64,000 bases of DNA from Prevotella sp. E13-27. Its GTDB lineage: Bacteria; Bacteroidota; Bacteroidia; Bacteroidales; Bacteroidaceae. How positions within the stretch are numbered: position 1 is the first letter of the stretch; every line of letters begins with the position of its first letter. This document shows, piece by piece, positions 26,302 to 34,182 of this stretch. The position numbers and the translations under genes are program-made. The stretch covers positions 1,984,001 to 2,048,000 of the forward strand of contig NZ_JALPSC010000001.1 of assembly GCF_023217965.1 (NCBI RefSeq), given 5' to 3'. Under the pieces are notes generated by a model. That model ran no database searches and was not told where the DNA came from. It saw nothing but the letters and a program-made list of their open reading frames with translations.

Positions 26302-26364
26302 CTCTGCCTTTCGTTGGCAGAGAGTAGAGATGCCGACCCGCAAACCGTGGGTTGGCATTTTTTT
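26302..26364 (+). terminator. Double-hairpin terminator of hsp20
   Basis: The first hairpin has arms ctctgcc (26302-26308) and ggcagag (26316-26322). The second has atgccgaccc (26330-26339) and gggttggcat (26349-26358), 10 bp with one G-U, followed by seven T. Confidence 0.85.
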
Positions 26365-26375
26365 GTTCATTTTAT

Positions 26376-26406
26376 TTTGCAGAGTTCGTTTTTCTTTTTA
26401 CCTTTG
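26376..26406 (+). promoter_or_regulatory. ugd promoter
   Basis: TTTG (26376-26379), exactly 19 nt, TACCTTTG (26399-26406). The ATG is 109 nt further, after a repeat array. Confidence 0.7.
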
Positions 26407-26417
26407 CGCTTTACTAG

Positions 26418-26495
26418 TTTAGTAAGAACAACAAAAGTGTTTAGTAAGAACGCTCTGAGTGTTTGGTAAGAACGCTTCGAGCATTTAGTAAGAAA
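26418..26495 (+). repeat. Four direct repeats with exact 22-nt period in the ugd leader
   Basis: The core tttagtaagaac (third copy tttggtaagaac; fourth ends aaa) starts at 26418, 26440, 26462 and 26484. Spacers vary, and copies 2-3 share gctc or gctt after the core. The array lies between the -7 box and the ATG, so it is transcribed. Confidence 0.85.
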
Positions 26496-26514
26496 AGAAA
26501 AAAACTCTAATAAT

Positions 26515-27828
26515 ATGAATATCGCAATTGTAGGAACAGGTTATGTAGGATTGGTCAGCGGAACATGTTTCGCTGAGATGGGTGCTCATGTCACTTGTGT
26601 TGATGTCGATGCACAGAAGATTGAAAAGCTGAAAAACGGCATCATGCCAATCTATGAGCCGGGACTGGAAGAGCTTGTCAAGCGTAATGTTGAGTTCGAA
26701 CGCCTCAGCTTCACTACCGACCTGACTGAAGTTCTTAATGATGTAGAGGTCGTCTTCTCAGCAGTAGGCACGCCTCCAGATGAGGATGGTAGCGCAGACC
26801 TCAAATATGTGCTGGCAGTAGCTCGCCAGTTTGGTCAGAACATAAATAAATATACCATACTTGTCACTAAGTCAACCGTTCCTGTGGGAACAGCCAAGAA
26901 GGTTAAGGCTGTCATTCAGGAAGAACTGAAGAAGCGTGGCGTAGATGTTCCTTTCGATGTTGCCAGCAACCCAGAGTTTCTCAAGGAAGGTGCTGCTATC
27001 AAGGACTTTATGTCGCCAGACCGTGTTGTCGTGGGTACAGAGTCTGAGAAGGCAAAAGAGGTGATGACCCGCCTCTACAAGCCGTTCCTTATCAATAATT
27101 TCCGTGTTATCTTCATGGACATTCCTTCAGCCGAGATGACTAAGTATGCTGCCAATGCTATGCTTGCCACTCGTATCTCGTTCATGAACGACATTGCCAA
27201 CCTCTGTGAGCGCGTAGGTGCCAATGTTGACAGCGTGCGCAAAGGCATAGGCACGGATAGTCGCATTGGCTCTAAGTTCCTCTATGCAGGCTGTGGCTAT
27301 GGTGGCAGCTGCTTCCCTAAGGATGTCAAGGCACTCATGCATACTGGCATCGATGCCGGCTATCACATGGAAGTCATCGAGGCTGTAGAGCGTGTCAACG
27401 AGAAACAGAAGTCTGTCGTCTATGACAAGATAATAAAGGTTGCTGGCTCTGTGAAAGGCAAGACTGTTGCCATAATCGGACTTAGCTTTAAGCCTGAGAC
27501 TGACGATATGCGCGAGGCTCCGGCCCTTGTCGTTATTGACCGTCTGCTCAAGGATGGTGCAACAATCCGTGTCTTTGACCCAGTAGCTATGGACGAGTGT
27601 AAGCGTCGCATTGGCGATAGTGTCACCTATTGCAAGAATATGTATGATGCTGCAGATGGTGCCGATGTCTTTGCCCTTATGACAGAGTGGCGCCAGTTCC
27701 GCATGCCGTCATGGAACGTCATTCAGAAAGTCATGAACGGAAACATCGTTGTCGATGGACGTAACATCTACGATCGAGCCGAACTCGAAGATTACGGCTT
27801 CGTATATACTAGAATAGGCGAGAAATAG
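26515..27828 (+). CDS. ugd: UDP-glucose 6-dehydrogenase
   Basis: The 437-aa NAD-dependent enzyme oxidises UDP-glucose to UDP-glucuronate for capsule or lipopolysaccharide sugars. The Rossmann start is NIAIVGTGYVGLVSGTCFAE, followed by FSAVGTPPDEDGSADL. The catalytic cysteine is in YGGSCFPKDVKALMH, and the C-terminal UDP-binding domain has SFKPETDDMREAPALV. It precedes manA and is preceded by the 22-nt repeat leader. Confidence 0.95.
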   Translation: MNIAIVGTGYVGLVSGTCFAEMGAHVTCVDVDAQKIEKLKNGIMPIYEPGLEELVKRNVEFERLSFTTDLTEVLNDVEVVFSAVGTPPDEDGSADLKYVLAVARQFGQNINKYTILVTKSTVPVGTAKKVKAVIQEELKKRGVDVPFDVASNPEFLKEGAAIKDFMSPDRVVVGTESEKAKEVMTRLYKPFLINNFRVIFMDIPSAEMTKYAANAMLATRISFMNDIANLCERVGANVDSVRKGIGTDSRIGSKFLYAGCGYGGSCFPKDVKALMHTGIDAGYHMEVIEAVERVNEKQKSVVYDKIIKVAGSVKGKTVAIIGLSFKPETDDMREAPALVVIDRLLKDGATIRVFDPVAMDECKRRIGDSVTYCKNMYDAADGADVFALMTEWRQFRMPSWNVIQKVMNGNIVVDGRNIYDRAELEDYGFVYTRIGEK

Positions 27829-27836
27829 TTCATTTA

Positions 27837-27864
27837 TCAATTCTCAATTCTCAACTCTCCACAT
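27837..27864. repeat. Heptanucleotide repeat between ugd and manA
   Basis: The units are tcaattc, tcaattc, tcaactc and a diverged tccacat that runs into the manA ATG. On the minus strand these read as gaattga-type units. Confidence 0.7.
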
Positions 27865-28903
27865 GCCACTCTATCCGTTACTTTTCGAACCAAATCTCCA
27901 CACCGTTGTGTGGGGCGGCAATCAGTTACGCCCCTATAAAGGATTAACTCCCACTGAAGAGCCCATTGGCGAAAGTTGGGAGGTTAGTGCCGTGCCATCG
28001 AGCACAAGCATCGTGAGCAATGGCTTCTGGAAGGGTAGGAATCTCGTTTCAGTCATCAGCGAGATGCCTGTTGAAATCCTTGGCGAAGCTGTGGCAAGAC
28101 AGTATGACAACCAGCTGCCACTATTGGTGAAGTTCATCGATGCCAAGCGCGACCTCAGCATACAGGTCCATCCCAACGACGAGATGGCACACCGCGTTCA
28201 TGGCAAGATGGGCAAGTCAGAGATGTGGTATGTCATCAAGGCCGAGCCAGGCAGCTATCTCTATGCCGGCTTCAAAGACCAGATAACTCCTGATGAGTAT
28301 CAGCGCCGAGTGTCCGATGGCACCATTACTGATGTGCTCGCCCGTCATGAGGTGAAGTCTGGCGATGTCTTTTATATTCCAGCCGGACGTGTTCATGCCA
28401 TCTGTGGCGGCATAATGCTTGCCGAGGTTCAGCAGTCGTCCGATGTCACCTATCGCATCTTCGACTATAACCGTCCTGGCATGGACGGCAAGCCTCGCGA
28501 GCTCCACACCGAGCTGGCTGCTCAGGCGTTAGACTATCATGTGGAGCGTGAATATCGCACAGTCTATCAGGATGAGGCCGACCGTGCCGTTCAGATTATT
28601 GATTCACCTTATTTCGACGTGCGTGTGACAGAGATGACAGCCCCGTTCCATCGTAACCTGAAGAAGTACGACAGCTTCATTATCATGATGTGTATCGAGG
28701 GCGACTGTAAACTCCGAATCCGTGAAACTGGCTGTGAGGTATTAATAAAAGCAGGTAACAGTTGCCTGATACCTGCTTCCATTGCCGACTACGACGTCTT
28801 TCCTCTGAACTCTCGTTCCATTGTCCTCGACGCATTCATCGACAACATGGATCGCTCTCTCTCCAGCCTTGTCACTCGCTTCCTGCACATCACTAATAAA
28901 TAA
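27863..28903 (+). CDS. manA: Mannose-6-phosphate isomerase, class I
   Basis: This 346-aa zinc-dependent cupin interconverts fructose-6-phosphate and mannose-6-phosphate, feeding GDP-mannose synthesis or mannose use. The metal site includes LSIQVHPNDEMAHRVHGKMG and KSEMWYVIKAEPGSYLYAGF; the second cupin segment is VKSGDVFYIPAGRVHAICGG. The start ATG overlaps the last unit of the heptad repeat. With ugd upstream it suggests sugar-nucleotide supply. Confidence 0.93.
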   Translation: MPLYPLLFEPNLHTVVWGGNQLRPYKGLTPTEEPIGESWEVSAVPSSTSIVSNGFWKGRNLVSVISEMPVEILGEAVARQYDNQLPLLVKFIDAKRDLSIQVHPNDEMAHRVHGKMGKSEMWYVIKAEPGSYLYAGFKDQITPDEYQRRVSDGTITDVLARHEVKSGDVFYIPAGRVHAICGGIMLAEVQQSSDVTYRIFDYNRPGMDGKPRELHTELAAQALDYHVEREYRTVYQDEADRAVQIIDSPYFDVRVTEMTAPFHRNLKKYDSFIIMMCIEGDCKLRIRETGCEVLIKAGNSCLIPASIADYDVFPLNSRSIVLDAFIDNMDRSLSSLVTRFLHITNK

Positions 28904-28969
28904 AGGAGCAGTAGAATAATATAACCGTTCTCGTTTTTCCTAATAATGTGTAAAAGTTCAAGCAAGATG

Positions 28970-28999
28970 TTTGTTATTTACAAATCCTTCGTATCTTTG
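28970..28999 (+). promoter_or_regulatory. Promoter of the MmeI-like gene
   Basis: TTTG (28970-28973), 18 nt, TATCTTTG (28992-28999), 23 nt before the ATG. Confidence 0.65.
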
Positions 29000-29022
29000 C
29001 AAATATATATTGATAATTGAAA

Positions 29023-31971
29023 ATGGCTAAACCTAAGCAATCAGAGATAAAGAAGGCCGCACAGAAGTTTGTTGCGGAATGGAAGAACCGAGGCAAGGAA
29101 GACAAGGACTACACAGAGTTCTGGGAAGACCTACTTGAAGATGTATTTGGCGTACCCAAAGCGCGCAAGGAGATTGAACCCCAATCGAAAGTAAAATTTG
29201 AGGGTACCACAAAACGCATTGATATACGTGTTAAAACATCAAAGGTTGTCATTGAGCAGAAAAGTAATGACGTTAATCTTGATGCGAAACAGAAACAGAG
29301 TGGTAAGGATGCAAATGGTAATCCTTTGGAACTTACTCCGATGGATCAGGCAATTCGCTATTATAATAATTTGGACACGCCAGACCAAGGTCGTTACGTA
29401 ATTGCCTGTAACTTTAAAGAGTTCCGCATTTGGGACAGCTATCATAAAAATGCACCTCAGCGTAGGATTCTTCTTGAGGAGTTGCCGTTACGCTGGCGCG
29501 AATTGAAATTCTTGATTGAACCATACCGTCCAGAAGGTTTTGTAGACGAAAAGCGTGAAGAGCGTGTTTCGAGTACTGCCAGTGAATTCATTCGTAATCT
29601 TTATGATACCATTTATGCAAGCAAGAAAGAGTGGACTAAGAACGAACTACAATCATTGAATATGTTCTGTGTCCGCATTGTATTCTGCTTGTTTGCAGAA
29701 GATGCTGGTATCTTCGATGACGGTCAGTTCCGTACATTCTTAGATAAGTTTAATGCCAAAGACCTTAGCAAGAAATTCGATGCGCTGTTCTTTTGGCTCG
29801 ACATGACCGACCCTAAACGCCGTGAGTATTACAAACTTGCTGATGTGGAAGTTCAGCAGTTCCCATATGTGGATGGTGGCCTCTTCAACAATGCTGATCT
29901 ATACGAAACACCTGCCATCAACAAAGCAGCTTTCGATATATTAAAAAGTGCTTGGGACTTGAAGTTGAAGGACACTGATGAGACTTTTGACTGGAGTGAG
30001 ATTTCACCCACCAACTTCGGCTGCATCTTTGAAAGTACTGTAGACAGCGAGGTGCGTGAATCAGGCGGTATGCACTACACAACCCCTTCAAACATCCATC
30101 GGGTAATAGACCCGCTGTTTATGGATGACTTGAAGGAAGAACTTGAGCACATTATTGCCTTACCAATCGATACCAAAGGCCAGAAGGATGTAAAGTACGC
30201 TAAGCTTGAGGCTTTCCGAGACCGATTGTCTTCTATGCGATTCCTCGATCCTGCTTGCGGAAGTGGCAACTTCTTGACCGAAACCTACAAATCTCTGCAC
30301 ACTCTTGAATTGTTAGCCATAGAAAGTGAGCTTGAGTTCCGCCACGATGCCATTATGGAGAATCAAGACCCTTGCAAGGTTCGCATGGGTCAATTCTTCG
30401 GTATTGAGATTGACCATTTTGCAGCCTCAGTTGCTCGTGCTTCGCTGTGGATTGCCGAATGTCAATTGATACAGGAGACTAAAAAGGTGTTGCATTGCAA
30501 CATAGACCCACTGCCATTGGAAAAGAATACCAATGTGATTCAGGCAGATGCGTTGATCGTAGATTGGAACGAAGTGCTGAAGCGCAAGTCAACTACAGAG
30601 ACCTATATTATAGGTAATCCACCATTCCAAGGTGCAAAGAAGATGAACGATGAGCAGAAAGTAAGTCTTCGACATGCTATGCCAAGCCGTCTTCCTGATG
30701 GAAATAAACTATGGGATAAACAGGGCAAACTTGACTTCGTTTGTGCATGGTATGCAAAAGCTGCAGAATACATGGAAGGCAAGAAGAATACCACTGCGGC
30801 TTTCGTTTCTACTAATAGTATTGTTCAGGGAGATTTGGAAGCCCCCTTATGGTATCCGCTAATGTCTCATTATAATCTTCAAATACTATTTGCGTGGCGA
30901 TCGTTCAAATGGTACAATGAAGCAGACAAAATGGCTCAGGTTTTCTGTGTCATTGTGGGATTCTACTTAAACAAACGCAAAAGGACGGTTTCTCACAGGA
31001 TTTTTGAAGAAGGTAAAGATGTTATTGTTGCAGACAATATAAATGGCTATCTGCTCAATGCTGAGAATCTGTTTGTTTGGGATAGGACAAAAGCATTAAG
31101 CAATATTCCAGAGATGGTTTCAGGTAACAAACCAATCGATGATGGAAACTATCTATTTAGGGAGGATGATATGCGGGATTTCGTAAAGAACGAACCTGCC
31201 TCTGAAAAATACTTTCATCCTTGGTATGGCTCGGAGGAATTCATAAATCGTCGCCCTCGCTATTGTCTATGGCTTGGCGACTGTTCGCCCAATGAATTGG
31301 CAGATATGCCACTCTCCAGAAAACGCGTTGAAGCGGTACAGGAATATAGGAAGAAACAAGGTTATGATGAGACAACACAATTGTATCAGAAACCACGTCG
31401 CTTCCATGTAGAAGTCATGCCTAAAAGCGATTATATCGTTATACCTTCCGTTTCATCAAAGAATAGACAGTATGTACCAATGGGTTATCTTGCGCCCAAT
31501 GATATGGCAAGCAATTTGGTTTTAGTGATACCTGATGGCTCACTTTTTACATTAGGGGTGCTAATGTCACGTATTCACATGGCATGGATGAGGATAGTTT
31601 GTGGAAGGATGAAAGAAGACTATCGATACACCAAAGGAATTGTATATAATAATTTCCCATGGCCGTCAGTCACTGAAGAACAGAAATATGTTATAACTCA
31701 GGCAACTCAGCGCATACTTGATGTCAGGAATAAGTATGCCAACTCAACCTTTGAGCAACTATATAACTCAAGTCTAATGCCTGACGACTTGATAGATGCT
31801 CATGAAGAGAATAATCGTGCCGTAGCAGCCATCTATGCTCAATATGGCATCAATCTTAATATGACGGACGAAGAGATTGCAATCATTCTTATGCGTGTTT
31901 GTACAAAACTTGCAGCTCCTAAGCCTAAGAAGAGAAAAAAGCTCGGGAGTAAGAAAATAGCGAAGAAATAA
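29023..31971 (+). CDS. MmeI-like (type IIL) restriction-modification enzyme
   Basis: The 982-aa protein starts at ATG 29023; an upstream TTG (29017) is less likely. The N-terminal endonuclease carries the PD-(D/E)XK pattern D67, E78, K80 (in RIDIRVKTSKVVIEQKSNDV), spaced as in MmeI. A helical spacer is followed by an adenine methyltransferase with motif I FLDPACGSGNFLTETY (about 407) and motif IV IIGNPPFQGAKKM (about 530). The C-terminal half would hold the target-recognition domain, which sets the site for both cutting and methylation. Type IIL enzymes need no partner, and no separate methylase or specificity gene is nearby. It is probably a stand-alone defence gene; the site is not predictable by eye. 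Confidence 0.85.
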   Translation: MAKPKQSEIKKAAQKFVAEWKNRGKEDKDYTEFWEDLLEDVFGVPKARKEIEPQSKVKFEGTTKRIDIRVKTSKVVIEQKSNDVNLDAKQKQSGKDANGNPLELTPMDQAIRYYNNLDTPDQGRYVIACNFKEFRIWDSYHKNAPQRRILLEELPLRWRELKFLIEPYRPEGFVDEKREERVSSTASEFIRNLYDTIYASKKEWTKNELQSLNMFCVRIVFCLFAEDAGIFDDGQFRTFLDKFNAKDLSKKFDALFFWLDMTDPKRREYYKLADVEVQQFPYVDGGLFNNADLYETPAINKAAFDILKSAWDLKLKDTDETFDWSEISPTNFGCIFESTVDSEVRESGGMHYTTPSNIHRVIDPLFMDDLKEELEHIIALPIDTKGQKDVKYAKLEAFRDRLSSMRFLDPACGSGNFLTETYKSLHTLELLAIESELEFRHDAIMENQDPCKVRMGQFFGIEIDHFAASVARASLWIAECQLIQETKKVLHCNIDPLPLEKNTNVIQADALIVDWNEVLKRKSTTETYIIGNPPFQGAKKMNDEQKVSLRHAMPSRLPDGNKLWDKQGKLDFVCAWYAKAAEYMEGKKNTTAAFVSTNSIVQGDLEAPLWYPLMSHYNLQILFAWRSFKWYNEADKMAQVFCVIVGFYLNKRKRTVSHRIFEEGKDVIVADNINGYLLNAENLFVWDRTKALSNIPEMVSGNKPIDDGNYLFREDDMRDFVKNEPASEKYFHPWYGSEEFINRRPRYCLWLGDCSPNELADMPLSRKRVEAVQEYRKKQGYDETTQLYQKPRRFHVEVMPKSDYIVIPSVSSKNRQYVPMGYLAPNDMASNLVLVIPDGSLFTLGVLMSRIHMAWMRIVCGRMKEDYRYTKGIVYNNFPWPSVTEEQKYVITQATQRILDVRNKYANSTFEQLYNSSLMPDDLIDAHEENNRAVAAIYAQYGINLNMTDEEIAIILMRVCTKLAAPKPKKRKKLGSKKIAKK

Positions 31972-32069
31972 CCTATGTGAAATAACCAATCAAGACAAAA
32001 TCGTACTTACAAGAAAATCTCTTATACATACCCACTAATGATAGTGGTTTGATTGATATACTTCTAAAT

Positions 32070-32114
32070 AATGTGGGCTCGATGATTATTTGTTATTCTC
32101 ATCGAACCCACATT
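32070..32114. terminator. Bidirectional terminator between convergent genes
   Basis: Arms 32070-32085 (aatgtgggctcgatga) and 32099-32114 pair with one mismatch over 16 bp. It separates the MmeI-like gene from the minus-strand secreted protein. Confidence 0.75.
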
Positions 32115-32117
32115 GTT

Positions 32118-32879
32118 CTATAGTTTGTTTGATGCGATTCTTGTGATAATTTTTTCTCCAGTATTGCTATTGGTAAGGACCCATACAAAGTCTTTGTTTA
32201 GAGCTTTCAACGCAATGTGTATCTCACTCATTGGTATATCACTAATTACGTAGTATGCGTTTTTGTTAGCTAAGTCCGTGTCATTTTTAATCATTTCAAA
32301 GATTTCATCATTATTGGTCTGCATCTCATGAATATAGCCGTCATCATTTAGTGACACACTTTTGAGCACAATCTCTGCATCTTCATTTTGTGCATTCTTT
32401 ATGTCGATATTTATGAGGTCAATGCGTGTCTCAAGCAATAGCTTACTTTTGATGCTTGAGTCGTCTTTCAATAGTTCTGACAGCCTCTGCGCAGAAATGG
32501 TGTTTGTAACGTCACCATTGATATTCTCACCACGCATTACAACCTGCAGATTGATGCCTTCCTTGCTAAGCTCATCAAGAAGAGATTTCGGTAAGGAATA
32601 GCCTTGAATGACAAGAAGCTGAGCAACATTCGATGAATTGAACTTATTAGAGGACAATTTTTCCACGCTCTCTTCCACATTGTCTTTTAACATAAATGTG
32701 GCAGTAGCTTGTTTGTCTTTAATGTCGAAACCAGTTAGTATTGCCTTGTTGGGCAAGGTCTTTGGGATAGATGACTTGACAGAATCTATCAAAGCTTTGA
32801 GATTGTTTTGCGCATGAGCTGTACAGGCAATCGTAATTAGCACTGTGGCTAACAGGCTTTTTATAATAATGCTTTTCAT
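32118..32879 (-). CDS. Secreted protein of unknown function, 253 aa
   Basis: The start at 32879 gives a signal peptide (MKSIIIKSLLATVLITIACT, then AHAQ). A longer reading to 32984 lies inside the TonB-like gene and is cysteine-rich shadow sequence. The mature part has alternating strands and helices (ALIDSVKSSIPKTLPNKA, RGENINGDVTNTISAQRLSE) with no motif I recognise. Its ATG overlaps the stop of the TonB-like gene (ATGA), so the two are translationally coupled and likely act together in the envelope. Confidence 0.7.
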   Translation of the reverse strand: MKSIIIKSLLATVLITIACTAHAQNNLKALIDSVKSSIPKTLPNKAILTGFDIKDKQATATFMLKDNVEESVEKLSSNKFNSSNVAQLLVIQGYSLPKSLLDELSKEGINLQVVMRGENINGDVTNTISAQRLSELLKDDSSIKSKLLLETRIDLINIDIKNAQNEDAEIVLKSVSLNDDGYIHEMQTNNDEIFEMIKNDTDLANKNAYYVISDIPMSEIHIALKALNKDFVWVLTNSNTGEKIITRIASNKL

Positions 32880-34021
32880 CTTCTTATTATTTTTTTGGGG
32901 GTATTGTCTACAATTAATCGGAATGTTACAGGGACAGTGTATTTCACTCTGACAGGCGCACCGTTCTGCCTTCCAGGGCTCCATTTTGGCATTAGTTTAA
33001 GTACTCGGATAGCCTCTTTGTCAAGAGACGGATCTACTGAACGTGCAACCTGTATATCGGTAATAGATCCGTCACGTTCTACAACGAACGTGCATACCAC
33101 GCGTCCCTGAATGCCATTTTCCTCAGCAATAGAAGGATATCTGATATTACGGCTCAACCAACTCATCATGGCTGCTGCACCTCCTGGGAACTCTGGCATC
33201 TGCTCTACAACATCGAAAACCTTAATTCCTGTTATTACTTGCCATTGATTAGTGTTATGGAATTTCTCACTTTGTTTAACTATGCGGTTTGCTCCAAGTA
33301 CCTGTTGACTGATATACTGTTGCTGTTTGTTGCGCATAACCTTCTCCCATTCAACAAGCTGTTTGAACTCTGGAGTAAAAGCATTTACATGTGATACGTA
33401 GTCGAGTTCCATTTCATTCATCTTGCCATTCACTTTATATCCGATGACGATACTCTTGTCATCAATATTAATTTGTGGCCACTTGTCACCTATGATGGCT
33501 TTTATTTCATTGACCTTTGCGGGCACAAAGATATCTGTAAGCTCCAACACCTTTGCTCGCTTGATGTCATAGACAAAGTTTCGAGTCTTTGTGTTCCTAA
33601 CAACTTTTTGCCCTACAGAAACCATTCTGTTCGAAATAGCGAAATAACAGAGATAGCGTCCTTCAACCCCATTCAAGAATGCTAATTCGTAGATGTTTGT
33701 CAATGATGTTTTGCTATTGGCAGGCTCAATAATCTTGTCAAAAGTATCCAGGTTTCTCTGCATCGCTTCTTCAAGGGTAGTACAATCAGAGTTGAAGAGC
33801 ATCTTCACACATGCTTTCTCAAGTTCTGGATACTGGTTGTGGTAATTAAATTTATATATTACTTTGTAATAGTCTTTTCTTAACTTGGCATTTTTCTCAA
33901 TGTAGATTGACTTTAGTTCCTTCTTCAATTGCTCTTGTGCTATGCATTTGTTACTGAAAACAATAGTACTAAAGAGCAGGAAGAAAACCATAATTAGTCT
34001 GTTTATTCTCTTGTTATTCAT
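32876..34021 (-). CDS. TonB C-terminal domain protein
   Basis: The product is 381 aa from ATG 34021. The hydrophobic N-terminus (INRLIMVFFLLFSTIVFSNK, then CIA) is a signal peptide or membrane anchor. A middle domain of about 220 residues is unassigned. Residues about 275-375 are a TonB C-terminal domain (MPEFPGGAAAMMSWLSRNIR, YPSIAEENGIQGRVVCTFVV, KLMPKWSPGRQNGAPVRVKY). In true TonB this domain touches the TonB box of outer-membrane transporters. No proline-rich spacer or ExbB/ExbD gene is visible, so a structural or sensing role is equally possible. It shares a promoter with the secreted protein downstream. Confidence 0.8.
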   Translation of the reverse strand: MNNKRINRLIMVFFLLFSTIVFSNKCIAQEQLKKELKSIYIEKNAKLRKDYYKVIYKFNYHNQYPELEKACVKMLFNSDCTTLEEAMQRNLDTFDKIIEPANSKTSLTNIYELAFLNGVEGRYLCYFAISNRMVSVGQKVVRNTKTRNFVYDIKRAKVLELTDIFVPAKVNEIKAIIGDKWPQINIDDKSIVIGYKVNGKMNEMELDYVSHVNAFTPEFKQLVEWEKVMRNKQQQYISQQVLGANRIVKQSEKFHNTNQWQVITGIKVFDVVEQMPEFPGGAAAMMSWLSRNIRYPSIAEENGIQGRVVCTFVVERDGSITDIQVARSVDPSLDKEAIRVLKLMPKWSPGRQNGAPVRVKYTVPVTFRLIVDNTPKKIIRR

Positions 34022-34053
34022 TTTCCTTAATATTATGTTATTATTTCCTATCG

Positions 34054-34061
34054 CAAAAGTA
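34054..34061 (-). promoter_or_regulatory. -7 box of the TonB-like gene
   Basis: The minus strand reads TACTTTTG, 33 nt before the ATG. Confidence 0.55.
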
Positions 34062-34131
34062 TAAAACTTTTTTATTATATCCAAATTATGTTGTAAAATG
34101 TTTTGTTAAGACCTAGATTTGTCAAAAAATA

Positions 34132-34155
34132 GGCTACGGTCAAAATGCCGTAGCC
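34132..34155 (-). terminator. Terminator of the GH43 gene
   Basis: A perfect 8-bp stem (ggctacgg/ccgtagcc) with an 8-nt loop. On the minus strand it is followed by tattttttg. Confidence 0.75.
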
Positions 34156-34182
34156 CAAGCAGTCTTTGTGTTGACTGTTTTT

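Noticed and set aside
26418..26495. CRISPR-like array in the ugd leader
   Set aside because: The 22-nt period with a 12-nt core is too short and there are no spacers or cas genes.
32880..32984. Longer start for the secreted protein at 32118-32879
   Set aside because: The extra 35 residues are read through the TonB-like gene in another frame and hide the signal peptide. The ATG at 32879 fits better.
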